Position numbers and translations under genes: made by a program
Notes under the pieces: model-generated
The model's database searches: none
What the model saw: the letters and a program-made list of their open reading frames with translations, nothing else
What the model was told of the DNA's origin: nothing
NCBI GenBank assembly: GCA_964035575.1
Contig: OZ037919.1
Coordinates: 1,054,001 to 1,118,000, forward strand
Direction of reading: 5' to 3'
Source of the DNA: Rhynchopus sp. YZ270_cl-10
Taxonomy: Eukaryota; Euglenozoa; Diplonemea; Diplonemida; Diplonemidae
Length of the DNA stretch: 64,000 bases
In this document: positions 1 through 12,870 of the stretch, piece after piece
How positions within the stretch are numbered: the stretch's first letter is position 1
Layout of the letters: each line of letters begins with the position of its first letter

Positions 1-3000
1 ATGGGCTGATGAGTGCCATCCAAGACATGGTGTGCGTTGATGGAGGCGAGGGAACCGACTATCTCTGGGTCAACAACACACAGGGGAACCCTGATAGTCA
101 GGCAGGCTTTTTGTCACGCACCGACCTGACCGGGCTTGGTATGTACAATGTTGTGCGCGGTACTGCCTCTGTTGCTGTTCAGATCCTTGCAGTGCGTGGC
201 AGCAGTGGTACCTTTGGAGTAAGCTTTGCTGTGGACGGCGTGACCCACTCCTTTACATTCAACTATGGGGAGTGGCCCAGCGCGATGGAGGATGCGATGC
301 AGGCTGCGGTGTTCCCCAACTCCGATGGGTGCGGAACGTCGGACCCTGCAGATGGACCGTGCTCACACAGTTTCGCGATTGACAGACTCCCGTGGGGTTA
401 CATCGTGCGTTTCGTCGGTGAACTTGATGCTACCGGCTCGCGCGCAGTCAGCGCAATCACCCTCGACACCACAAGCATCGTAGGCACAACCGAGGAGCTT
501 CTCGGCGCAGTCAACATCAACTCCCGCCCCTTCCTTGCCGGCGCTCTGTACGTCAACATTGAAACGCTTGACATCGACCTCGCCACCGATCTTGCCGACA
601 CCATCAACATCCGTGGCACCTCCATCCCAACCACCGTACGCACCCACGGCGGGGACGACACCATCATCGTTGCCTCCGACGCTGTGGTTCTCAACAACGT
701 CGATGCGCTCACAGTGCAGAAGGTCGAAGGGCGTCTTGACTACGTTGAAGCGCTTCTTACCTTGCATGGAGGGGACTCTGGCAGAACACGTCTTATGGTG
801 TCCGACACTGAGGCAACGACAGGGAAGACCAATGTGGAGCTCACAGCAGGGCTCATCAACAACCTTGCGCCGGCACAGATTGTCTACTCCGGTGCGGACT
901 ATTCGCGAGGTGTCAACGTCTGGCTCTCAGCGCACACTGATGTGGTCACCGTTAGCAGCACCTACGGCTCTGAGGCTAATGCTTCTGTTGAGGACGTTCG
1001 TACCATCACCTCGCTTTTCACCGGCGCTGGGGACGACCGCGTCACAGTGGAGCTCTCTTCAGAAGGAAACGGCTTCTTCGTTGTCGGAACCGAAGCAGGA
1101 AATGACTATGTGAACGCCGCGACGTCGACCCTGCCGTTAGTGATTGTGGGTGGATACGACAATGACACGATCATCTCCGGTCTGGGCAGTGACATTATCT
1201 TTGGCGACACCGGTAATGTGAAGGTCGGCGACGACATTGTCGGTGTGCCTGCTGGCAGCGAACCCGCCCTGAGTGGTGTCCTTGCAACGCTCACCTCTGC
1301 GTTCACTGACCACAGCACCTCCTGCTACGCTGGAGGGGACGACACGATCACCACCTCAGGCGAGGCTGGCTACATCATCTTTGGAGGGGACGGTGTGGAC
1401 AACATCACCTCCGCCTCTGGGAATGATCTGGTCTTCGGAGACTACGGGCTTGCAACGTACACGGATGGTTCTTTGACGCGGGCAGACTCTGCGTGCAGCA
1501 GTGCAGGAGGTGATGACATCATTGCAACCAAATCCGGCAACGACATCATCTTCGGAGGCAACGGTGCAGACAGCTTGACCACCGAAAACGGCGCAGACGT
1601 TGTCGTCGGCGACCACGGCACTGTATACGTTGCGTACCCTGGTGGCTACCGTTTGGTCACTCGCGTTGAGACGACGATCAACGAGGCTGGGTCTGGCGAT
1701 TTCATCTGGTCTGGATCTGGCAACGACATCGTCGTCGGAGGCATTGGCAACGACTCTGTCTTGGCTGGCATTGGTGACGACGTTGTCTTTGGCGACGCAG
1801 GGCTGTACCTCTCTGATGTTTCGGGCGACTTCACCTTCACCTCTGTCGACTTTGAGCTGGTGGACGCCACCGGCGCTACGGACACACTCTTTGGAGAAGA
1901 CGGCGACGACATCCTCATTGGCGGTCAAGGCGAGGACTACCTCTCTGGTTCGTACGGCTCAGACTGGCTCTTTGGTGACTACGCTGCAGGGAGCATCGCG
2001 ACCAGCAACTACCTCGAGCCCCATGCAGTGGGGTACACCATTGAAGCACTCTCAGGCGGGAACGACATTCTCCTCGGCGAGGACGACGCAGATCTGATCA
2101 TGGGCGGCCACGCAGACGACACCATCACCGGAAGCAACGGTGCGGACGTCATCTTCGGAAACTACGGAAACTACAGCAACAACCTCTCGCACCTGAGCAC
2201 CTACAGTCTCGATGCGCTGATCTCTCCAGGGTCAAACAACATCACCGGAGATGACGACGATGACTACATCTTTGGAGGAAGCGGTGTTGACAACATCACC
2301 GGAAACAACGGACACGACTGGATCTTCGGCGACAACGGTCAACTCGACATCGCCTGGAGCAAGCTGGAGAAGGCATCCTGGGAGGAATTCGGCATCACCG
2401 ACAGAGAAGTCAACCGGGCACGCGCAGGGCAGCTCCAACCCATGGGTGCTGACCTCTCCTTGACGACCCACCTTGCACAGAGCACAGATCCTTCCTACGG
2501 TCTTGCGGACACCATCACAGGAAACGACGGCAACGACGCGATCTTCGGAGGCAACGGCGGCGACGACATCACCGGCAACGACAACGAGGACATCCTCTTT
2601 GGCGACCACGGGTCGCTTCTTGTGGACGGCACGCTTGTGGTCGCTACCTCCACGCAGACTGAGGTGGAGGCGAACGGCGCGGGCGACTCTATCAACGGCA
2701 ACAACGGAGACGACGTCATCTTTGGCGGGCAAGGGTCCGACAACATCACCGGCAACGCTGGCAACGACGCAGTCTTCGGCGACCACGGCAAGGTGACGAC
2801 CACCCCAGCCGACCAGACCGTTGTCTTCGCATCCATCTCCTTCGCAAACGGCGCTGCCGACACCATCACAACACACGACGGAAGCGACTTTGTCTTTGGC
2901 GGTACCGGAGGCGACAGCATCGACACCTCTACGGAGGACGACGTCGTCTTCGGCGACCACGGGGAGATCACATTCAAGGTTGTGGGCGGAAACAACGAGA

Positions 3001-6000
3001 GCACCTACACATCGCTCTCTGTCGACGAGGGAGGTGACGACACGATCGTTGCGGACGACGGAAACGACTTCGTCTTTGGCGGCGCCGGCAGCGACGACGT
3101 GGCAGGCAACGACGGATCCGACGTCATCTTCGGCGACCACGGAGAGGTGACCCTCACCACGGCCTCCTCTGTCTACACCTCCACCAGCGCAGCATCTGGA
3201 AGCAACGACACTATCGTTGGACACACAGGCGCAGACTTCATCTTCGGTGGTGCCGACAACGACGTCATCAACGGCAAACAGGGTGCCGACGTCATCTTCG
3301 GCGACCACGGTACTGTCACCCTCACCCACGACGAAGGGCTTGCGGTCTACGAATCGCAGGACGTTACCTTGGGTGGCGACGACACGATCTTCGGCAACAA
3401 AAACGACGACGTCATCTTTGGCGGAGCAGGTGCAGATGACATCCAAGGCAACCTCGACTCAGATGTCATCTTCGGCGACCACGGCAAAGTCACGCTCAGC
3501 ACAGCCAGCTCTATCTACGAGTCCACCAGTGCATCCGAAGGCGGGAAGGACACCATCACAGGAAACCAAGGACCCGACTTCGTCTTCGGAGGGGCTGCTG
3601 GCGACAACATTGCTGGAAACGAAGGTGCGGATGTCGTCTTTGGCGACCACGGCCTCATCACCATTGTGCACCGTGCCGGTACCAGCACCTATGAGTCCAT
3701 TGAGGTGGAGGAGGGGGGCGACGACACCATCACCTCAGACGACGGAAACGACTTTGTCTTTGGCGGTGCCGGCGGCGATGACGTCGAAGGCAACGACGGA
3801 TCGGACGTCGTCTTCGGCGACCACGGCAAGGTGACGCTCAACGAGACTGCCTCTGTCTTTGAGTCGACAAACTCTGCGTTTGGCGGGCCTGATGTCATTG
3901 CGGGGCAGAGTGGCGATGACTTTGTGTTTGGTGGTGCGGACGGCGACAACATCACAACCGACACTGGCAACGACGTTGTCTTCGGCGACAGTGGTATCGT
4001 CACCCTCATCCCCTCTGACGAGCTTGCGGAATACGAATCGCAGTTTGTTGCCGACGGCGGTGCTGACAACATTGAAACGCACTCTGGCAAGGACGTCATC
4101 TTTGGTGGTGTCGACACCGACACGATCATTGCCGGAACCGAAGACGACGTGGTCTTCGGTGACAACGGATTGGTCCGTTACGAAGGCTCCGTCACTTTGT
4201 ACGAATCGGTTGCAACCACCGACGACGCATGGGGTGGCTGGGACACGATCTACGGAGACGCTGGCGACGACGTCATCTTTGGCGGACAAGACGGCGATAA
4301 CATCACCGGCAACGCTGGCGACGACTGGGTCTTCGGCGACCACGGGCGCGTTGTCCTCACACCACAGGCAGAGAACGAGGCACCCAAGATCGAACTCACC
4401 TCTATCTCGCCTAACTACGGTGGTTCAGACAGCATCGACACCCACGACGGCAGCGACTACGTCTTTGGTGGGCAAGCAGGCGACGAGATCACCACTGACA
4501 CAGAAGACGACGTTGTCTTCGGCGACCACGGACACATTGCACACAGCGACGCAGGCTCCGTCTACGAAAGCATTGCTACCGACATCGACGGGCACGGAGG
4601 CGCTGACATCATCGACTCCGGAGAGCACGATGATCTCGTCTTTGGCGGACAATCTGGCGACATCGTGCGCACCCACGAAGGCGACGATACTGTCTTCGGC
4701 GACTTCGGCCGCATTGCCATATCGACAGGTGGATACCCTATCACCAAGGTCAGCACTGCAGCTGAGTTTGGCGGAAAAGACGTGATTTTGACCGGAACCG
4801 GGGTGGACCACATCTTCGGTGGCGCAGACGCCGACGTCATCAACTCTGGAAGCGAAAACGACGTCGTGTTTGGCGACCACGGGATGTTCACCTCGACAGG
4901 CACGACCTACGTACGCATTGAGTCGCTCTTCACTGAGGAGGAGTTCAACGGAGGTGACGATGCGGTCGTGGCAGAGGAGGGCGACGACATTGTTCTTGGC
5001 GGGCAGGGCAACGACAACATCACCGGCAACTCTGGGGATGACTGGCTTCTTGGCGACCAGGGGCGCATTGTTCTTGACAAGAAGGACCAGGTATGTCCAC
5101 ATTCCCCACCCACCACCCCCACCACACCACACCACAGACCATCACATCGACCGCCAACTCCTCCGGAGGTAGCGACACCATCAGCGGCGACGCTGGCAAC
5201 GACTACATCATTGGAGGCATCGCTGGGGACACGATCTTTGGTGGGAGTGGGGTGGACTTCATCTTTGGCGACAGCGGGCGGGTGGCTGTCGCGCGCACTC
5301 GCATCCTGACAGCGATCTTTGTCCGCTCCGAGCACGGCGGCGACGACACCATCTCTGCCGGGAGCGAGGACGACTTTGTCATGGGCCAGCAGGGTGACGA
5401 CACCATCTCCGGCGACGACGGCATGGACATGATCTTCGGTGACCACGCGGAAGCTGAACTCCTTCGCGAGAACCACGAGATCCTCTGGGCCGAGACCACC
5501 GCCCCCGTCTCCGGACGTGGCGGCGACGACACGATCTTCGGAGGTGCAGGCGAGGACTACCTCTTTGGCGGTACCGCAAGCGACACCATCCACGGAGGAC
5601 CCGACTCGGACATCATCCTTGGCGACCACGCGCTCTTCAACCAATCCTTCCGCACGCTGCATCAGTACCAATCCATCTACATCTCCTCTGAGGACGCCGG
5701 CGCCAACGACACCATCCACGGCAACGGCGGCGACGACTTCATCCTCGGCCAGCAAGGCTCGGACCTCATCTTCGGCGGCCACGGCGAAGACGACATCACC
5801 GGTGGGCACGACGTTCTCGACGGCGCAGACGGCGACGACACCATCCACGGTGGCGACGACGCCGATGTGGTCCTCGGCGACAACGGTCTCATCGACCGCG
5901 AGCTCTTCATGCCGGAACCTGCCCCGGCTCCTGTCCCTTTGACTCCATCCCCTGTTCAGAGACCGCTTTTCTGCGACGAATTCGTTGAGCTCTACGACCA

Positions 6001-9000
6001 GAGCGGCACGGTCACACACCCCTCCGCAACGAAAGACAAGAAGGATGACAGCAGCGACGAGGACGACAGAGAGAGACGCTCCCGCGGGCACAACCAGTAC
6101 GGCCCCAACGAGCACAAATGCTGGCTGACGACCTGCGTCGGCGACAGCGTGCGCATCGAGTGGTCCAACTTCGCCACGGAACGCCGCTACGACATCGTCT
6201 ACCTCTACACCGCCGACAAGAACGGCACCCTCACCCTCGAATGGGAAGCCTCCGGCTGGGATCTCCCCGAGAGCTCCACGTACACCCAGGATGTGATGGT
6301 GCGCTTCTCAAGCGATGGATACACCTTTGACCTAGGATTTGCCTTTGAGTACACATGCAGTGCTCCTACAGCAGCACCACCGACGGACCCTCCGGCAGAG
6401 CTGCCGCAGATGTTCCGCGACCCGCCTCCCTATGTTCACGCCCTGAGCTGGCAGAAGCATCCTGGTGCGGCGGAGCATGCAGATGTGGTGCGTTTTGTGC
6501 AGCGCTACGATGATGTGGATGGTGTGCACGGAGACGATGTCATCTACGGCAACCGCGGGCACGACATCCTGCACGGACAGCGTGGTGACGACACCATCGA
6601 CGGAGGAGCAGGCGAAGACGAAGTGTACGGCGAGCAGGGCGACGACGTTCTCTTCGGCGGCCCCGACGCAGACATCATCCTCGGCGACATGGGGCACGTT
6701 GTCCGCGCCTTCACAGAAGACGGCCTGCCACGGCTCAACCCGAAAACCGGCGCATGGCACCGCAACGTTGTTCTCGAGGAGCAGGCGCACCTTACTAAAC
6801 AATGGGTGAACACCTGGCGGGATGCGCACCTTGAGGAGGACGAGGTGCTGCAGCTTATTAACGCGGATCTGCTGCTGGCACTTGGTGGATATGAGGGTGA
6901 CGGCGAGACGAAGAAGCTTGAGTACTACAGCACACGCAGCCCCTGGCGCACAGCGCTGATGGGCGTGCGCCTGCTGCCCTCCGGCAACGACACACTGCAC
7001 GGTGGCGACGGTGACGACGTGCTGATCGGTCAACGCGGCGACGACACTCTCTTTGGCGACGACGGCGACGACTTCCTCTACGGAGACGCCGTGTCGTCGG
7101 TCTACCACTACGACTCATGCCTCCCGCTCATCACCACCGTTGTCCGCATCCTCCGCGTGACACGCGATGAGTCCCCATGGAAGATCTCGCTCCCCTTCTA
7201 CGGTGCGGTCACCAACATCCCAGTCTGGCTTCTCCCAGAGCAGTCCACCCGCGCAACGGTCATGCGCCCTATCGATGACGCCGCACTCTCGACGCTTGTC
7301 CCTGAGGATATGATGATGATGCTCGACGCGGTCGGTGCGGAAGACCTGCTCCTGTATGACGCAGACGGTGCTGTGATGCGTCCGTTTGTGGCGATTGTCC
7401 CTGACGTGCTCCGCCATGCTTCTGTGCTGCACGGAAACGACAACCTCAACGGAGGGGATGGAAACGACGTTGTGGTGGGAGACGCTGCGTTCCACCATGC
7501 ACTGCTGAACCTCCGTGTCAAGGAGCTTGACGAAATGAGGGAGCGCGCGGGCGCACGCTGGGGGGAGGTGCAGTTCCGCCTGGCACGTCTCTCGACAGAC
7601 GCAGGCACCTACCAGGCTGACGAAGGCACGGCCGACAGCCTTGCTACATTGGTCCACAGCGGAAACGACAACATCACTGGAGGAGCAGGCGACGACACTC
7701 TTGTGGGAGACCGTCTTGAGGCCTTTACAGACGTGGTCTACCACAAACACTTCACGTACACTGCCCTCAAGCAGACTGTCAAGGAGGTGATGCTCACCTA
7801 CGCTGACTACGAGCTCATCGCAGTCGACGCACAGATGGCGCTCTACGAGGCGCACACCACGCTCATCCTCTCGATGTACGCAAACCGCCGTGACGGCAAG
7901 ACCGCACCCTCCCCTAAGTTCTTCATCTCCAACGACGAAATCGACGGCAACGGCGGCAACGACCTCGCAGTCGGCGACGCGCTCCTGCTCATGGCGAAGG
8001 GGGTGTTCCTCAACTTCACGGACGACTCCAACTATTTCACTGCCGTCCACGACGGGAGCAAAGGGAAGGACGACAACGACTTCAAGGTGCTTCTCAAGGA
8101 ATTGGACGGGCATTTGGAGCGCCACATCAAACGCGACTTCTGGCCTTCCGACGAGATTGACGGCGGCAACCTGAAGAAGCGCTGGGAGTGGAACAGCCTG
8201 CCCTACACGAAGTGGGGCTGCGACACGATCCGCGGCGGGGACGGGAAGGACTCTCTCCTGGGCGACTACGCGCTTGTCGTGGTGGCGACCTTTGAGGGCG
8301 CACCGTTCCACCCCTCCACGGAGCACGGCCTGCGCAGCATCAACACTGCCCTCGGCGAGCACCTCGAATACGTCGAAGCCGTCATCGACCAGCGCGTCAC
8401 CAAACCCGACCTCAAATGGCGTGTCCAGTACCTGCAGGCCACCAGCTTCGACCCCAACATGAAGCAGCTCTCCTTCTACCACGACAAAGGCCGCGGCCCC
8501 TGGGGCAACGACGAGCCCGAATCGAGCTCCCAATCCGACGCGCTCTTCGGCGGCTCCGACGAAGACATGGTCTCCGGAAGCAACGGCGTCGCTGTCGTGC
8601 CGATGTGGCGTCAAACCAATTCGCTCCTCACCGACCCCATCATCGAGCCGAGACGCGCCTTCTTCTCTGTTCTCGACAGCGACCACTGGAAGCGCATGGA
8701 GGCCTACGAGAAGCGCGACCGCTCCTTCGACGAGGACACCTTGACAGGAGGAGCGGACCGCGACGTCTTCTTGGTGCAGAACCTGAAGGAGGACAGCGTG
8801 CAGGACAAGGAGCATTGGCTGGACAGTGTGTACTACCGCCCGGCCTTTGCGTACATCTCTGGTATCTTACGCGACGCATACGCGACCGCGGTCAACGGCA
8901 CCTGCCTCAACGAGCTCTCCCAGGACGGCGTGATTGCGGCAAAGTCTATCCACAAATTCCTTGCCCTCCCTGTTGCTGGCTGGCACGGCATCTTTGGCGT

Positions 9001-10315
9001 GGTCTGGAGCAACGACCGCATTGTGGAGCCTGTATACTACCTGCAACACAAACACCACATCCGCGGCCGCAACGGCGACAGAGACGGCCACCACCACCAC
9101 GACGACGACCAGGACAGCTCCTCCTCTGGCTCCTCCTCCGACTCTTCCCCCTGCGGGTCGCACGACAGAGACTCCTGGGACTCCATCCGCCGCTGCAAAG
9201 GCGACATGAAGCACAAATACACACCCTCCAAGGAAGACGACGACGAAGACAACCTGCCTACCACCTCCCAGGAGAAGGAAGCTCGCAAGCGTAGGGTCGG
9301 CGAGGCCCGCAAGCGTGCAGAGGAGGAAGAGAAGCGTGCCAAGGAGGAACGCAGGAGACGTGAGGCGTCCCGCCGCGAAAACGCAGAGGAAAGCACTGCG
9401 GAGGAACGCGCTGCACGCGAACGCGCCGAAAGGGAGAAGAGGAGACGTTCAGAAGAAGACGACCGTCAAGACGAGGAACGGAGAAGGGAGCTCTCAAGCG
9501 AAAAGAAACGCCGTAGTGAAGAAAAGAGACGTGAATCTGATGAAGACGACGGCAAAGACAGACGCGGCAGTGCAGAAAAAAGACGCAAAGGAGAGGAAGA
9601 GGAACGCCGCAACGAAGACGACGAGAAACGCGAGAAGGAGGACAAAACGGATCGTTCAAGAGATGAAAAACGTCGTGAAGAAGAGGACAAAAAGAGACGT
9701 GATGCGGAGAAGAAGGATGAAAAGGAGAGGCAAGAAGAAGAGGACAAAAAGCAAAGAAGCGCTGAAAAGAAACGTGAAAAAGAGGACCGGAAGGACGCAG
9801 AAGAAGAAGAGAAGAAGCGCTTAGAAGAAGAAGACAATGAGCGTGAAGAAGAGCAAAAGCGTAGAGACGCAGCAAAGAAACGCGCAGCAGAGGAGAAAAA
9901 GAAGCGCGAAAAGGAGGAAGCCGAAGAGAAAAAGCGGGCTGCAGAAGAAGAAAAAAAGCGTGATGAAGAAAACAAAAAGCGCGCTGAAGCTGAAGAGAAG
10001 AAGCGTGAAGAGGAGGAGAAGAAGCGTGCAGAAGAGGAGGAGAAACGCAAGGAGGAAGAAGAAGAACGCAAGGAGGCAGAGAAGAAGCAGCGCGAGAAGG
10101 AAAAGGAGGAGGAGGAGAAGCGTGCAGAGAAGGAGGAAAAGAAACGTGCTGAGGAGGAAAAGAAGCGGGCAGAAGAGGAGGAGAAACGTCGTGAAGCTGA
10201 AGAAAAGAAACGTGCTGAGGAGGAGAAAAAACGTGCCGAAGAGGAGGAGAAACGCCGTGCAGAAGAAGAGAAGAAGCGTAAAGACGCAGAGAAAAAAAAC
10301 AAGGGGAAGCGTTAA
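1..10315 (+). CDS. Giant RTX-repeat protein with CUB-like insert and charged helical tail (5' partial)
   Basis: Probably an extracellular or surface calcium-binding adhesin-like protein. Two exons, 1-5090 and 5138-10315, join in frame across a 47-nt GT-AG intron and give at least 3,421 residues. The frame is open to the left edge and no signal peptide is visible, so the true start lies upstream. From about 1140 to 5920 runs a long RTX beta-roll: units of about 45 residues of the form GxDDTI..GNDxVFGG..GxDxI..N.GxDVVFGDHG, about 20 copies of the FGDHG-type turn. A CUB-like domain (about 5965-6360) follows, then shorter RTX patches at about 6520-6710, 6980-7095, 7430-7490, 7660-7715, 7930-7990, 8210-8270 and 8520-8590. 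A His/Asp/Ser-rich stretch (9070-9180) precedes about 350 residues of alternating E and K/R (9240-10312), a likely single alpha-helix or coiled coil. RTX repeats are chiefly bacterial, so transfer is possible, but the intron and CUB-like domain show the gene is eukaryotic now. Confidence 0.85.
5091..5137 (+). other. 47-nt spliceosomal intron in the RTX gene
   Basis: Begins GTATGT and ends CACACCACAG. Removing it joins codon CAG (5088-5090) to ACC (5138) in phase 0 and restores the RTX frame on both sides, whereas unspliced reading leaves the repeat frame. The inside is almost pure C/A/T (ACC-rich). Very short, but it uses the same donor as the other introns in this window. Confidence 0.9.
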
Positions 10316-10345
10316 AAAACAGCCACAAAAAGATAACAAAAAAAA

Positions 10346-10381
10346 TGATGTAGTGTATCTCATCCTCGGGTGTCTATACTA
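10346..10381 (+). repeat. Short hairpin repeat, family A, copy 1
   Basis: The stem TAGTGTA / TATACTA closes a loop holding CATCCTCGGGTG. Related hairpins at 14115-14149 (stem GGTG / CACC) and 12616-12655 (stem AAGATC / GATCTT) keep a similar CTCCTC-[GA]AGG loop while the stem changes on both sides. Function unknown. Confidence 0.45.
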
Positions 10382-10476
10382 AAAATACTTCGTTTTTCAA
10401 AAAAAAAAGAGAAATAAATTGAAAAAAAAAAATGCTAAATTTTGTTTTTGTGGTCGGTTGCTGAACCTAAAAAAAA

Positions 10477-10510
10477 GGTTGACTAAGCACAGGCTTAGGT
10501 TCATCTTTTT
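10477..10510 (+). repeat. Hairpin repeat, family B, copy 1
   Basis: GGTTGA-CTAAGC-ACAG-GCTTAG-GTTCATCTT: a perfect 6-bp stem followed by a TCATCTT tail. Other copies: 49929-49966, 46007-46048, 60791-60825, 54869-54906 and a decayed one at 14427-14460. All are on the + strand. Confidence 0.55.
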
Positions 10511-10694
10511 AAACGTTTTTATCTTCTGTTCCTCTTAATAATTAACAACGTGTACCCAATTTTGTCCCCCAAACAGAGCTTTCAAAAAAAAAACTCTTTT
10601 TTTTTTACGTTATTCCCACCATTTATTTACCCTATTTTTTTTTACCCCCATCTGCTTTTGGTTAATATTCGCGCCTTGGGCTTCCTAATCAGGA

Positions 10695-10865
10695 TGGGGG
10701 AAACGACTGTGTGCCTGCTTACAGTTTGCCTCGAGCGCCTGTCAGCAAACGTAGCAAACCTTAGTGCAGAACTCCGCGTAGGGGGTTCGATAACCCACAG
10801 AGTGTGCCAAGATGTCCTACAGAGGCGTCTCATTCGCTCTCAACTTCACTTTCTTCTTCTTTTTG
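10695..10865 (+). repeat. tRNA-derived SINE-like repeat, family D, copy 1
   Basis: Contains GTGTGCCTGCTTACAGTTT, also present with one change in the copy at 37491-37612. Then comes a B-box-like GGGGGTTCGATAACCC (10780-10795), a non-tRNA tail and a pyrimidine-rich 3' end. The GGTTCGA core and ACCC partner resemble a tRNA T-arm. No clear target duplication was found. Confidence 0.5.
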
Positions 10866-11076
10866 TGTGAGTGGTATTTTTTTTTAAATTTTTTTTGCTG
10901 ATCTGGTTTGTTCATTTCCTTTACTCTGTCTTTGGAGTAAACAAAATAAAATAGACCCTTTTTCTTCCTTTTTTTGTCCTTGCAAAAAAAAAAAAAACAA
11001 AAAAAAAGCATTTTTCATGGCAACCGCGCACACTATCTTCAAAAAAAAAAGAACACAAAAAATATCAAAAAAGGGA

Positions 11077-11142
11077 CAGTGGAGACTGCACAACTGTGGC
11101 AACACAACCGAGGCAACTACACTACTCCCAACAATTTTTCAA
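11077..11142 (+). repeat. Short dispersed repeat, family F, copy 1
   Basis: Starts CAGTGGAGACTGCACAA, continues GTGGCAACACAACCGAGGCA and ends CCAACAATTTTTC plus an A run. It is nearly the same as 59643-59710, and related to 12499-12548, 58356-58406 and 60045-60097. Each copy ends just before a poly-A run on the same strand, which suggests RNA-mediated copying. Confidence 0.55.
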
Positions 11143-12498
11143 AAAAAAAAAAGAACAAATTGAGCAGAGGACCGTAAAGAACGAAAAATAAATTACCCGA
11201 AAAATTTCCCCTTTTGTTTTTGTTGCTGCTCCCTTTTTCTTGTCTTTATTTTCCCCCTATACTCTTCCCGTCCCCCTGTTGTTGCTTTTTTTCCCCTGAT
11301 ACCTCGCGTGGTGAGTCATTAGTATCAACTATTCAATTATTAGCCTTTTTGGGGCCGACTTTTTTTTGTGTATACAGAACCCGACGTCAATGACAGACAG
11401 GATTTTTGACTACTTCAAAAGTAAAAAAAAGGTCCCAAAAAAACGGAGGCAAAATTAAACGTTATTTTTTTCTCCCTCAAAATATTCCCTTCCCCCCCTG
11501 GAATCCCCCCCCAACGACATGAAACAACAGAGAATGGATGAGAGAGAGAGATTTTTTTTTCTTCCCCCCCCACACCCATTTTTCCCACTAAATTGTTGTT
11601 GTGGATTTGATTGTTCCCGTTTTTTTTTTTATCTTTCAGATTTCTTTTCTTTGATTAGGGTAAGCTGCGAGATGTGTGCACGAGATGCAATTCAATTTTA
11701 CAACTTTCCTTAGATTTTGAAAGGATTTTGAAAAAAACTTTAATATTTCAGGATTAGGCTTGAGCTCTGCGGTGGTGTCATATTTTGTTATTTTGAAAAA
11801 GGTGGGGTGCCTTCACAAAAGGTGGCACCTCAAACAATTATTCAAAAACAGCAAAAAAAGAGACATCCAACAATTTCAACACTTTTCCACAACCCCTTTG
11901 ATACTGCGTTTTGCAGACGGTGTGCTTTTTTTTTTGTTAAAATATCTTGTTTATTTATGGCTTTTTTTCGTTTTGTGTGTAGCCCCCAAAATTTTCGTAT
12001 TTTTCTTTTTACTCTGTATTTTTACGCGCACTTCCTTCTTTTGTAAATTATTCTTTAGTTTTTCTTTAGAGAGGGGCCCCTGCCATGTGGATGCAAGACA
12101 GGGGTTTGTGCATTTTTCATTTTTTTCATTTTCGATATATTCTCCTCATAGGTTACAAACCTATCTCTCACGTGAAGAAAAATTGTGGCTGCTATGCAAT
12201 TCAGACAGGTCTTTCGCTCTATTGTTTGTTGGATGTTCCACCTGATTTTTACCCCGCGTATAGGCGCGTAAAGGCTGGGGAAAATGGGTGTGGTTTGGCC
12301 TAAACGGTCCTATACGGTCCTTCCATGGTATATGGTACTCATCTTTCAACTGAATTCTTTCTTTTTCCCTTCCAAACGTTACTTAGACGTATTTCTTCCC
12401 TATATGAAGATGCCCTAAAATATGGGTCAGCCTGTATTTGGGGTTTCCCCGTATGGGGGGATGCGTAGGTAAGATTCGGTTCATATTACAAAAAAAAT

Positions 12499-12548
12499 AG
12501 TGGAGCACACTCTAGGGTGGCTACACTAGTACAACCAAGTTTTCAAAA
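12499..12548 (+). repeat. Short dispersed repeat, family F, copy 3
   Basis: Almost identical to 58356-58406: GTGGAGCACACTCTAGGGTG, then GGCTACACTA, ACAACCAAGTTTTC and A-rich sequence. The two copies lie 46 kb apart and differ by about one base over 50. Confidence 0.65.
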
Positions 12549-12615
12549 ATTATTTTTGTACATCTAAAATCCGATAATAAAACTGTCTGTCTTGCCAAGC
12601 TATACTTTGTTTCTT

Positions 12616-12655
12616 AAAAGATCATCATCGTCTCCTCAAGGTGGGGCGATCTTTA
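12616..12655 (+). repeat. Hairpin repeat, family A, copy 3
   Basis: AAAGATC and GATCTTT close a loop with GTCTCCTCAAGGTGGGG. The loop resembles the other family A copies; the stem sequence does not. Confidence 0.4.
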
Positions 12656-12771
12656 ATCTGTCACGCTTTTTAATTTTTTTTTTTGAAGTGTTTGCCCTTT
12701 CAACTTCTCTTTTTATTGGATTGCAGCAACACAACGAAGGTTTTAATTTACCTCCTACCCAATTTTGTTTG

Positions 12772-12821
12772 TCAATGCCATCCGCCGATGAACGGTAAAA
12801 GCATTCGTACTTTCAACTTTC
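12772..12821 (+). repeat. SINE-like 3' tail, family D, copy 6
   Basis: CCATCCGCCGATGAACGGTA then GCATTCGTACTTTCAACTTT. It matches the tails at 36351-36400 and, reversed, at 22826-22860, whose core is CCGCCGATGAACGGTGAGGC. No B box is seen upstream, so this is a 5'-truncated copy. Confidence 0.5.
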
Positions 12822-12833
12822 TCTTTATGTTAG

Positions 12834-12870
12834 GGTACACTGTCACGAGCGGGCTTTGTATTTCTTGGGT
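12834..12870 (+). repeat. Dispersed repeat, family E, copy 1
   Basis: GGGTACACTGTCACGAGCGG followed by GCTTTGTATTTC. Related copies: 29428-29475, 29697-29785, 33593-33701, 36737-36776 and 37123-37170, sharing GGTACACTGT-(N)-ACGAGAGGGC-TTT-GTATTTCA. Confidence 0.5.

Noticed and set aside
2232-3446. 404-codon antisense ORF with AEDDVV repeats
   Set aside because: Shadow of the RTX repeats on the other strand; its repeats are the reverse complement of the FGDHG units.
7115-8815. Long antisense ORF (566 codons) opposite the RTX gene
   Set aside because: Lies on the complement of a clear coding frame; composition (Val/His/Arg-rich) mirrors the RTX codons and no domain is visible.
10775-10800. 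Possible functional tRNA gene at the GGTTCGATAACCC motif
   Set aside because: No acceptor stem or anticodon arm can be folded, and the motif recurs in a repeat family.
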